A model generated the notes under the pieces. The model saw nothing but the letters and a program-made list of their open reading frames with translations, was not told where the DNA came from and ran no database searches. A program made the translations under genes and the position numbers. This document shows positions 1 through 5,181 of a stretch of 6,225 nt of DNA, in pieces. This DNA comes from Candidatus Uhrbacteria bacterium (lineage in GTDB: Bacteria > Patescibacteriota > Patescibacteriia > 2-12-FULL-60-25), in assembly GCA_023246415.1 (NCBI GenBank), contig JAHFIK010000011.1, forward strand, positions 20,427 to 26,651, read 5' to 3'. How positions within the stretch are numbered: position 1 is the first letter of the stretch; each line of letters begins with the position of its first letter.

Positions 1-26
1 GCAGGGTGTTGTCGTGTGTGAAGTTG

Positions 27-53
27 TGAGGGTGCGGGTATTCCCGGCCCTCA
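27..53. other. Stem-loop in the leader of a leftward transcript
   Basis: TGAGGG (27-32) pairs with CCCTCA (48-53), and CGGG (35-38) pairs with CCCG (43-46) around a TATT loop. An A-run at 54-59 on the + strand becomes a T-run lying before the hairpin on the - strand, so this is not a standard terminator in either direction. It lies downstream of the leftward promoter at 81-109 and would be folded in that transcript's 5' leader. No start codon for a gene on that strand appears before the window edge. Confidence 0.4.
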
Positions 54-80
54 AAAAAATGAGAGTTCGAGAAGAGAGTA

Positions 81-109
81 GATATAGCATAAAATAGGAA
101 GATTGTCAA
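81..109 (-). promoter_or_regulatory. Sigma70-type promoter reading left, out of the window
   Basis: On the - strand a perfect -35 TTGACA (109 to 104) is followed after exactly 17 bp by TATATC (86 to 81), a fair -10. Predicted start is near position 74. No ATG or GTG occurs on that strand between there and position 1, so the gene or RNA it drives lies beyond the left edge with a leader of at least about 70 nt. The inverted repeat at 121-197 ends 12 bp upstream of the -35 box. Confidence 0.6.
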
Positions 110-120
110 TGCCAGTTGAC

Positions 121-197
121 AGAGCACCGTGCACAAGGCACAGAGCACAGGCTGATCTTTTGTCAGCCTGTGCTCTGTGCCTTGTGCACGGTGCTCT
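121..197. repeat. Perfect inverted repeat, 35-bp arms, built from 7-bp units
   Basis: Positions 121-155 and 163-197 are exact reverse complements over 35 bp with a 7-nt loop (TCTTTTG). Each arm is itself a degenerate tandem array of 7-bp units ending in GCAC: AGAGCAC, CGTGCAC, AAGGCAC, AGAGCAC. No T-tract follows either arm, so it does not look like a terminator. It lies between a leftward promoter (81-109) and the 3' end of the RNA candidate at 199-505. It is the strongest of four spacer elements of this design in the window. Function unknown. Confidence 0.9.
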
Positions 198-198
198 A

Positions 199-262
199 AA
201 CAAAAAAATGATCCCCCCTGCGGTCATACGCTGCCTGTTACAGCGCATGATGACAGGGGGGA
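199..262 (-). terminator. Possible rho-independent terminator, leftward
   Basis: CCCCCCTG (about 213-220) pairs with CAGGGGGG (about 254-261). The interior is extended by TCAT/ATGA and CGCTG/CAGCG around a CCTGTTA loop. Reading left, the stem is followed by ATCA and then seven T residues. The 4-nt gap before the T-run is longer than ideal. It would end a transcript coming from around 500. Confidence 0.4.
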
Positions 263-505
263 AGGGTTGTTTCCTTACCTGGCCCGCTTCACCGTCAAGC
301 ATGGAGACGGTGAAGTGAGTCGTACTCACTCTACAGTGAATTGGGAAGGAAGAGGCCAGAGCTGTTCTTCTGGTCGCCGGACGTCACGTACGATGAAGTC
401 TGGCGATGAGACGAACAAACCCCGCAAGCGGGGTCGGTGATTCAACGAACGCGGTTCGCGTTGAGCGTCTGTGCGGAAGCGGCAGCTGCTCTTTCGTTGT
501 TCATG
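199..505 (-). ncRNA. Candidate structured non-coding RNA, unidentified
   Basis: This stretch has no convincing protein gene but is packed with stem-loops. In - strand order they are: 443-463; 419-434 (CCCCGC/GCGGGG); 373-407 (TCGCC/GGCGA with an inner GAC/GTC and TCA/TGA extension); 356-373 (CCAGA/TCTGG); 314-330 (7 bp, 3-nt loop); 287-315 (10 bp perfect, 9-nt loop); and 209-262, a long hairpin closed by CCCCCCTG/CAGGGGGG. The last is followed on the - strand by ATCA and a seven-T run, like a terminator. A possible -10 (TATAGC, 511 to 506) would start transcription near 500, giving about 300 nt. I found no tmRNA, RNase P or SRP RNA hallmark. The strand is inferred from the T-run and the possible promoter. 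Confidence 0.35.
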
Positions 506-539
506 GCTATAGTGTGTGTAGAAAGCGGTAAAGAGTCAA
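506..539 (-). promoter_or_regulatory. Weak leftward promoter candidate
   Basis: On the - strand TTGACT (539 to 534) resembles a -35 box and TATAGC (511 to 506) a -10 box, but the spacing is 22 bp, outside the normal range. An alternative -35, TTTACC, lies 15 bp from the same -10. It precedes the stem-loop-rich stretch and is the only promoter-like signal found for it. Confidence 0.25.
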
Positions 540-570
540 CGGGTGTTAGTGGATAACTTCAGGATAGAGA

Positions 571-647
571 TTAGGTCCGTAGGTGCGTACGTCCGTAGGT
601 CCGTAGGTCGGATCCGAACATACGGACCTACGGACCTACGGACCTTA
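571..647. repeat. Inverted repeat built from 8-bp GTCCGTAG units
   Basis: The left arm is a tandem array of 8-bp units (GTCCGTAG at 575-582, 591-598 and 599-606, with a variant GTGCGTAC at 583-590). The right arm repeats TACGGACC at 621-628, 629-636 and 637-644, the inverse orientation of the same unit. The arms pair over about 27 bp with few mismatches, and the centre is the palindrome CGGATCCG (609-616). It lies directly upstream of the possible leftward promoter at 506-539 and next to the terminator at 654-680. Confidence 0.85.
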
Positions 648-653
648 ACAAAA

Positions 654-680
654 AAAACGATGACTCCCAATCATCGTTTT
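654..680 (-). terminator. Rho-independent terminator of the leftward CYTH/ORF70 unit
   Basis: AAAACGATGA (654-663) pairs with TCATCGTTTT (671-680) around a CTCCCAA loop. Reading left, the stem is followed by an uninterrupted T-run (complement of the A-run at 650-657). It lies about 35 bp past the stop of the gene at 715-927. A T-rich stretch also follows on the + strand, so it could act in both directions. Confidence 0.8.
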
Positions 681-714
681 ATTTTTTTACATTCGCAATC
701 TTCTTCCAGCCGCG

Positions 715-927
715 CTACATGGCTGACGGTTCATTCTCTTCAACCTCTTCATCTGGCCAGAGTCCGAGTTGATCAAGCGTGGCTTCTGTTTTTTCTTCTG
801 CTTCATCAACGTCTAAAGATTCATCCAAAATGAGATGATTGATGAGGGCAGCGCGGCAGTCGTTTTTATCTTTTGGCTGACCTTGATCATCAAGGCAGAT
901 TGCGCGCAGTTCTTCAGGGGTGGCCAT
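715..927 (-). CDS. Small acidic protein of unknown function (70 aa)
   Basis: I do not recognise a family. The 70-residue product is strongly acidic, with a run of Asp/Glu in its second half (around residues 36-46 and 59-66), two cysteines (11 and 24), and no signal peptide or membrane segment. A predicted helical middle (about residues 24-55, AALINHLILDES onward) looks protein-like rather than like a chance frame. Support for a real gene comes mainly from context: it lies 70 bp after the CYTH gene on the same strand and is followed by a clear terminator at 654-680. No Shine-Dalgarno sequence precedes its ATG at 927. It could be a small partner or regulator of the CYTH protein, but nothing in the sequence shows this. 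Confidence 0.6.
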   Translation of the reverse strand: MATPEELRAICLDDQGQPKDKNDCRAALINHLILDESLDVDEAEEKTEATLDQLGLWPDEEVEENEPSAM

Positions 928-977
928 ATGGGGGAAGTGTATCAGGAGGCGTGCAGGAAATGGAAGAGTGATCGATT

Positions 978-995
978 CCTCCCTGCTAGGGGAGG
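978..995. other. Small hairpin at the 3' end of the CYTH gene
   Basis: CCTCCC (978-983) pairs with GGGAGG (990-995) around a TGCTAG loop, immediately after the CYTH stop codon (998-1000 read leftward). There is no T-tract, so it is more likely an intercistronic mRNA structure than a terminator. That is consistent with read-through into the 70-residue gene. Confidence 0.4.
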
Positions 996-997
996 GC

Positions 998-1630
998 CTA
1001 CGCTCCTGTTGTTCGCGTCAGGACGCCTGCATCCGCGAGGGCCTTGAAATGCTCTGGGCGTTCTCGCAATAAGAATTCGATGACTTTTCCGTGCGCCGGG
1101 GTGGAGGCGAGCTTGTTCGCGGCCGCAAAGACATTGATCCGCTCGCTGGCATCAGGGATATCGTCACGGTTGGCAACGATCTGCTCGATTTCGCAGGTTT
1201 CGTAGACCCATTCATATCCTTCGTATTCCACGATATCAAGGACGATGGTGAATCCTTCTTTGAGGTACATCTGCCGCGTGGTTGTACAGGTGCAAAACGG
1301 GAGGTATCCGCCTTCTGTGAGGATGTTGGAAAAGGGTCCTTCTGCCGGAAATCCAAGGGCCGTTCGAATTTCTTTTTGATCCGTGATTTCCTGGTATTGA
1401 TCCATGATGCTTCCTGGTGCCATATCCACCGGGAGCTTGAGCTCCCACTGTCCATTTCGGTTGCGGAGCCATTTGTCCTGAAGGGTCAGTGTATAGGCGG
1501 CCGTATCGTAATAGATATCGGTGAAATTCTGTTCCTGGAGAAATGTCGCATCTGTCAGGAGTCGCTCGTGCTCTTCTTCAGAGAGGGCGAAATTTCGTTC
1601 GACTTCGTACGTTTCTGGCATATCGGGCAT
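998..1630 (-). CDS. CYTH-domain phosphohydrolase, thiamine-triphosphatase-like
   Basis: The product (about 210 aa) follows the CYTH superfamily in the thiamine-triphosphatase branch. These cytoplasmic enzymes hydrolyse triphosphates with Mg2+ inside a beta-barrel tunnel. Numbered from the ATG at 1621, visible landmarks are EVERN at 6-10 (the ExExK position), IYYDT at 36-40, KWLRNRNGQWELKLP at 50-64 with R53, R55, E60 and K62, TRQMY at 115-119, FTIVLDIVEYEGY at 124-136, and the C-terminal GKVIEFLLRERPEHFKAL, which resembles the end of animal thiamine triphosphatase. The signature lysine is replaced by Asn10. The frame stays open to an ATG at 1717, but those extra 29 codons read through the inverted repeat at 1665-1745; I prefer 1630 or 1621. 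No Shine-Dalgarno sequence is visible at any of them. It is probably co-transcribed with the small gene at 715-927. The true substrate is not predictable. Confidence 0.85.
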   Translation of the reverse strand: MPDMPETYEVERNFALSEEEHERLLTDATFLQEQNFTDIYYDTAAYTLTLQDKWLRNRNGQWELKLPVDMAPGSIMDQYQEITDQKEIRTALGFPAEGPFSNILTEGGYLPFCTCTTTRQMYLKEGFTIVLDIVEYEGYEWVYETCEIEQIVANRDDIPDASERINVFAAANKLASTPAHGKVIEFLLRERPEHFKALADAGVLTRTTGA

Positions 1631-1664
1631 ATCGTAGTGCCGGCGGTCGGAGAGGGCAAGCGAC

Positions 1665-1745
1665 AGTCGTAGAGTCGTGAAGTCGTGAAGTCGTAGAGTC
1701 TCTTTAGTGAACTTCATGACTGTACGACTTCACGACTCTACGACT
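1665..1745. repeat. Inverted repeat built from 8-bp AGTCGTRR units
   Basis: Positions 1665-1686 and 1724-1745 are exact reverse complements over 22 bp. The left side is a tandem of 8-bp units from 1665: AGTCGTAG, AGTCGTGA, AGTCGTGA, AGTCGTAG. The right side carries four inverse units (TCATGACT, GTACGACT, TCACGACT, CTACGACT) from 1714. It fills the spacer between the divergent CYTH and HD genes. The palindrome ACTATAGT (1743-1750) at its right edge places TATAGT, a possible -10 box, on both strands. Confidence 0.88.
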
Positions 1746-1750
1746 ATAGT

Positions 1751-1754
1751 GAGG
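1751..1754 (+). promoter_or_regulatory. Ribosome binding site of the HD gene
   Basis: GAGG lies 4 bp before the ATG at 1759. The spacing is slightly short, but the site supports this start. The next in-frame candidates would cut into the conserved N-terminal region. Confidence 0.5.
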
Positions 1755-1758
1755 CTCT

Positions 1759-2718
1759 ATGCAGATCCCCGCCTCGTCCTTCCTTTCCCGTCATCCCGCA
1801 CTCCGATCGTTGATCGCGGAATCGGGGATCACGACGGATGAGATCGCACATGCGAAAGCGCGCATCCTTGCCGAGTATGTGCGATTGGATGCACTGCTTC
1901 CAGCGGACCATCTTTGGAAAGGGGAGAAGATTGAGCATGCGCAGAATTGCGCGCAGGAAGTTTCCACTCACGCGACTCTGTTGGGATTGGAGGGCGTTGA
2001 ACGAGATGTCTTTGAATTCTTACTGTTCGCGCATGATGTTGGGCGATTACAGGAGGCACTCGAACCGGAAGGGGAAACAATGGAGCGATCATCGATTCAC
2101 GGAACGTATAGTGCGGCCATTATTCGTCAGGCGCTCGGATTCACGGAAGCGACCGAGTCGCCACTCTGGCATGCCATCTTGCTTGCGATTACGCATCACT
2201 CTGATCGGAATACGCCGACGCGGGAATCACTTGGCGATTCCGATGCCGCATTCGCACTCACGTGTGTGATTCGAGATATTGATAAGCTCGGCGGATTTGA
2301 TCAGGCGACATCGTATACGGCTGACGAAACATTCAAAGCACATGAACGGTTGGTGAGTTGGAAACGGCAGCGCGAAGCAGATCCGGAGTGGGGAAAAGAG
2401 ATGAACATCATCGCTCCGCCCGATCTGTTATGGGATGCATTTTTGAACGGTCGGATTCCGGACCGCAGTCGATGCCGGAGTTATGAGGCGCACATGCTTC
2501 AATATCTCGCGTGGGTGTTCGATGTGAACACCCCAGAGATTCTTCACCTGATCGTGACGGGCGGAGGGCCGAAAATGGTGTATGAATACCTGGTGTCTCA
2601 ATTACAAAACGGCTCAACAGAGCTCCGATCTCCTGCGGATCGCGAGGAAGCTGCGCGCCAACTCGCCGCCATGCAGGTATGGGCGAATGAATGGATGGAT
2701 GGGGTGCTTTTGAAATGA
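1759..2718 (+). CDS. HD-domain metal-dependent phosphohydrolase (319 aa)
   Basis: The protein carries the ordered metal-ligand pattern of the HD superfamily: His60 (KIEHAQNC), His92-Asp93 (AHDVGR), His114 (SSIHGTYSA), His146/His147 (THHS) and Asp173/Asp175 in RDIDKLGGF. The extra histidines between the HD pair and the last Asp suggest a two-metal site, as in many nucleotide or cyclic-nucleotide phosphohydrolases. The domain spans about residues 50-200. Residues 1-50 and 205-319 are predominantly helical and not recognised. No membrane segment, GYP motif, RelA/SpoT synthetase or other fused domain is seen, so it is probably soluble. It diverges from the CYTH gene across the hairpin at 1665-1745. 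Family membership is secure; substrate (nucleotide, cyclic dinucleotide or other phosphoester) is not. Confidence 0.85.
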   Translation: MQIPASSFLSRHPALRSLIAESGITTDEIAHAKARILAEYVRLDALLPADHLWKGEKIEHAQNCAQEVSTHATLLGLEGVERDVFEFLLFAHDVGRLQEALEPEGETMERSSIHGTYSAAIIRQALGFTEATESPLWHAILLAITHHSDRNTPTRESLGDSDAAFALTCVIRDIDKLGGFDQATSYTADETFKAHERLVSWKRQREADPEWGKEMNIIAPPDLLWDAFLNGRIPDRSRCRSYEAHMLQYLAWVFDVNTPEILHLIVTGGGPKMVYEYLVSQLQNGSTELRSPADREEAARQLAAMQVWANEWMDGVLLK

Positions 2719-2772
2719 GTGCGTTTTTTTGTTATTCCGTACGGAGAAATTCTTTTTCGCGTAGAACTTTTT

Positions 2773-2816
2773 ATCAATAGATTGATTTTGGCCAAGGAAA
2801 TAGTTCGATAGTCGAA
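2773..2816. promoter_or_regulatory. Three small palindromes upstream of the SPFH promoter
   Basis: ATCAATAGATTGAT (2773-2786), TTGGCCAA (2788-2795) and TTCGATAGTCGAA (2804-2816) are each perfect dyads, packed into 44 bp that end 22 bp before the -35 box at 2839. Two share the form of a 5-6 bp arm around a central AG or TAG. They could be operator half-site pairs for activators or repressors of the SPFH gene. No specific binding protein is recognised. Confidence 0.35.
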
Positions 2817-2838
2817 TATCGGAGATTGTCTATTTGTC

Positions 2839-2865
2839 TTGACAGATCGCACGTTTTATGATAAT
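2839..2865 (+). promoter_or_regulatory. Sigma70-type promoter of the SPFH gene
   Basis: A perfect -35 TTGACA (2839-2844) is followed after 15 bp by GATAAT (2860-2865), five of six bases of the consensus -10. The spacing is 1-2 bp short of optimal. Predicted start is near 2872, leaving a leader of about 55 nt before the GTG at 2928. This indicates that the SPFH gene is transcribed independently of the HD gene. Confidence 0.6.
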
Positions 2866-2915
2866 TCCGCAGCATCGTTGGAGTGATCTAACGGTGAAAC
2901 TACAACATTCGAAAA

Positions 2916-2921
2916 AGGAAG
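2916..2921 (+). promoter_or_regulatory. Ribosome binding site deciding the GTG start of the SPFH gene
   Basis: AAGGAAG lies about 7 bp before GTG at 2928. There is no ATG in frame until residue 83, which lies beyond the transmembrane segment, so the GTG start is the reasonable choice. Confidence 0.6.
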
Positions 2922-2927
2922 AAATCA

Positions 2928-5057
2928 GTGAATGCATCTCTCTCGTTTCTCTGTTCTCCGCTCGCGCTTCCGCCGGGTGGATTATCACATGGCGGCCATA
3001 GCGTCGTTGATGTTCCGTGGCAGAATTTCGGACTTGGAGCACTGATCGCGTTCGGCGCGCTCGTGTTTCTCATCGTCTTCTTCAACTCGATCCATTCGAT
3101 CGGTCCGACCCAGGTCGGTCTCGTCATCAAACGGTTCGGGGCAGAGATCAAGGATCCGAATAATCCGCTCGCCATGCATGGCGAGGCGGGGTATCAAGGT
3201 CGACTCCTGACCCGCGGTGTTCGTTGGGCGCTCTGGCCATTTAATGTCGTTCAGAAACACGACTGGCCGCAAATTCCTGCGGATGAAATCGGGCTCGTCA
3301 TTGCACAGATCGGTGGCGCCCGTGATCAAGGTTGGAAGACCGGTATCTACAGGAAAGAGTTTGGTCAATTTACGGACATTGAGGCGTTCTTGAAGAACGG
3401 CGGGCAAAAGGGCATGCAACGTTATGTCCTCGCGCCAGGCGAGCTCTTGCCGATTCATCCAGTCGCATTCCTCGTACTGACCTCAACGCGTCTTTATGGG
3501 TTACCGGTCATGCGTGAGTATCAGGAAGCCTTGCTGAAGAACGGAGACGTCGATCTTTCTAAGTTCGGACTCACGAAGGATGATTTCAAGCTCGTGACGG
3601 TTCCGGCTGATCAGATCGGAATCGTTCGGACTCAAGAAGGACCAGCGCTTCCGGATGATGCGATCGCGTGCCGTCTCGGTGGCTTTGCGGATATCGCATC
3701 GCTCGAAACGGATGAACCCTCCTCGGACATGACCGTCATTGAGCGGTTATTGTCGAGTCAGAATGCGAAGCATAACAACTATCAAGACTACCAAGCCTTC
3801 CTTGAGAATGGCGGGTGTCTCGGACTTCAACATGATCCGTTGCTGTGCGGGCAATACGCACTGCATCCCATGTTAGTGAAGGTCGAATTCGTACAAATGC
3901 TCAGCGTAGATCAGGGTCAGGCCGCGGTGATCAAGTCGTTCGTCGGTCGTCCGCCGGAAGACGTCTCAGGCAAAGAGTTTCAGTATGGGACAATCGTCCG
4001 TCCGGGTCGTCGAGGTCTTTGGAAGGAGGCGTTACGAACGGGCAAGTATCCGTTGAATACGCACATCTATTCACCGATCAAAGTGCCGACCTATATCTTG
4101 ACCCTGAACTGGATCAAGAATCGGACGGGTGGCCATGGGTTGGACGCAAATCTCGAGCCGATTGAGGCGCTTTCAAAGGAAGGCTTCAAGTTCGTTGTCG
4201 ATGTTCAGGTTCAGATTCATATCCCGGATACATTGGCAGCGGAGGTTATCTCAAGCGTGGGTTCGATTGATAACTTGGTGGGCGAGGTCATGCGGCCCGC
4301 CGTCGGGAACTTCTTCCGCAATAAGATCCAGAGCATGGAAGCGAAGGATTTTATCGAAAAACGCGGCGAGGTCCAAGAGGCGGCGACACTGCATGTCCGC
4401 GAGCAATTGCGGCAATATAAGGTCGAAGTTCTCGGTGTCTTCATTCAGGATCAGACGCCTCCGCAAGAACTGGTCAACGTCTTGAAAGCTCGCGAAATCG
4501 CGAAGCAGAATATCGCGACCTTCGAGCAAGAAAAGGGAGCGCAAGAAAAGCGCATCGAGATGGAGAAGGCGAGGGGTATGGCAGACAAGCAACTCGACCT
4601 CTCTTCTGCGGAAATTGGCGTCACGATCGCAACGCACGTTGCAAGCGCGCGCAGACAAACGGCCGATGGCGACGCGTACTTCACCGAGAAGACGGGTGAA
4701 GCGGAGGCGAAGAGAATTAAGGCAATCGGTAAGGCGCAAGGCGAAGCCTATCAATCGCAGAAGGATGCGCTCGGCGCCGAGGCGACAGCGATCGTCAATG
4801 TGGTTCACGCCATTGCGGATGGACACGTTCAAGTGATGCCACAGATTCTCGTCATGGGCGGCGGCGGAAGTATCGATGGATTGGCCGCGACTCTGATGGG
4901 GAGCCTCTCAAAGGTGACGTCGACGGTTACGCCGACGAAGCCCGAGACGGCATCAAATGCACCTTCGCTTACCCCATCCGTTCCAGTGAACGGACAGGGA
5001 AGTGGACCGGCGATTCCTCCAGTGAATGCCGGAACGGATGCGGCTCCAGCCGCATGA
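2928..5057 (+). CDS. SPFH/band-7 (flotillin-like) membrane protein with repeated N-terminal half
   Basis: A 709-residue membrane-anchored scaffold protein of the SPFH (stomatin/prohibitin/flotillin/HflK-C) superfamily. Family members form oligomeric membrane microdomain assemblies. In order: short N-terminus; one transmembrane segment (about 34-54, FGLGALIAFGALVFLIVFF); four related beta-rich units starting near IGPTQVGLVI (58), IPADEIGLVI (116), VPADQIGIVR (225) and VDQGQAAVIK (327); SPFH core about 418-515 (FKFVVDVQVQIHIPD to VLGVFIQDQTPP); an Ala/Glu/Lys/Gln-rich coiled coil about 515-625; a flotillin-like VMPQILVMGGGG segment (636-647); and a Pro/Thr/Ser/Ala-rich tail from about 663. It is longer than stomatins and prohibitins (about 270-500 aa) because of the repeats. 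No NfeD or HflK/C partner is present here. It is transcribed from its own promoter and ends at a strong terminator. SPFH assignment is confident; the cellular role is not determined. Confidence 0.88.
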   Translation: MNASLSFLCSPLALPPGGLSHGGHSVVDVPWQNFGLGALIAFGALVFLIVFFNSIHSIGPTQVGLVIKRFGAEIKDPNNPLAMHGEAGYQGRLLTRGVRWALWPFNVVQKHDWPQIPADEIGLVIAQIGGARDQGWKTGIYRKEFGQFTDIEAFLKNGGQKGMQRYVLAPGELLPIHPVAFLVLTSTRLYGLPVMREYQEALLKNGDVDLSKFGLTKDDFKLVTVPADQIGIVRTQEGPALPDDAIACRLGGFADIASLETDEPSSDMTVIERLLSSQNAKHNNYQDYQAFLENGGCLGLQHDPLLCGQYALHPMLVKVEFVQMLSVDQGQAAVIKSFVGRPPEDVSGKEFQYGTIVRPGRRGLWKEALRTGKYPLNTHIYSPIKVPTYILTLNWIKNRTGGHGLDANLEPIEALSKEGFKFVVDVQVQIHIPDTLAAEVISSVGSIDNLVGEVMRPAVGNFFRNKIQSMEAKDFIEKRGEVQEAATLHVREQLRQYKVEVLGVFIQDQTPPQELVNVLKAREIAKQNIATFEQEKGAQEKRIEMEKARGMADKQLDLSSAEIGVTIATHVASARRQTADGDAYFTEKTGEAEAKRIKAIGKAQGEAYQSQKDALGAEATAIVNVVHAIADGHVQVMPQILVMGGGGSIDGLAATLMGSLSKVTSTVTPTKPETASNAPSLTPSVPVNGQGSGPAIPPVNAGTDAAPAA

Positions 5058-5069
5058 ACGGTTCATGAT

Positions 5070-5081
5070 GATCACGTGATC
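5070..5081. repeat. 12-bp palindrome after the SPFH gene
   Basis: GATCACGTGATC is a perfect dyad (5070-5081), extendable to 5067-5084 with one wobble. It lies between the SPFH stop and the terminator, after another small dyad (TGAACGGTTCA, 5055-5065). It may simply add 3' mRNA structure; no function is inferred. Confidence 0.5.
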
Positions 5082-5098
5082 GTCTGAACTACAAACAC

Positions 5099-5142
5099 GC
5101 CGCTCAATCAGGGGAACTCCCTTGATTGAGCGGCTATTGTTT
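5099..5142 (+). terminator. Strong rho-independent terminator of the SPFH gene
   Basis: GCCGCTCAATCA (5099-5110) pairs perfectly with TGATTGAGCGGC (5123-5134). The stem extends inward by GGGG/CCCT, including one G-T pair, to an AACT loop, giving about 17 pairs. TATTG and a run of T residues follow from 5135. In the opposite direction no T-run follows, so it serves the + strand. It separates the SPFH gene from the convergent nitroreductase gene. Confidence 0.92.
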
Positions 5143-5181
5143 TTTCCAAAAACATCGCTTCAAGAATTCAGAATGCGTTCC

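Noticed and set aside
121..197. Terminator function for the large hairpin
   Set aside because: No T-run follows the stem in either direction.
51..440. Overlapping frames of 71-92 codons on both strands across the first inverted repeat
   Set aside because: They read through the perfect palindrome and the stem-loop chain, have no ribosome binding site, and their similarity to each other is only the palindrome read in both directions.
199..540. tmRNA, RNase P RNA or SRP RNA in the stem-loop stretch
   Set aside because: No tRNA-like ends, CCA or tag frame ending in Ala-Ala; no GAGGAAAGTCC or ACAGAA motif; no GGAAGGAAGCAGC-type SRP loop (only a partial GGAAGGAAGAGGC at 345-357).
571..647. CRISPR array
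   Set aside because: The repeat units are 8 bp, contiguous, without spacers, and inverted about a centre.
543..833. A 96-codon rightward frame
   Set aside because: It crosses the 8-bp tandem repeat, the terminator and the antisense of the small acidic gene; it has no start signal.
944..969. AGGAGG followed by an ATG on the + strand
   Set aside because: The frame stops after two codons (ATG GAA GAG TGA), so it is not a gene start.
1091..1672. A 193-codon rightward frame
   Set aside because: Antisense shadow of the CYTH gene, which has clear family motifs on the other strand.
4251..4832. A 193-codon leftward frame, rich in Arg and Leu
   Set aside because: Antisense shadow of the SPFH core and coiled coil; the composition reflects the complement of Glu/Lys/Ala codons.
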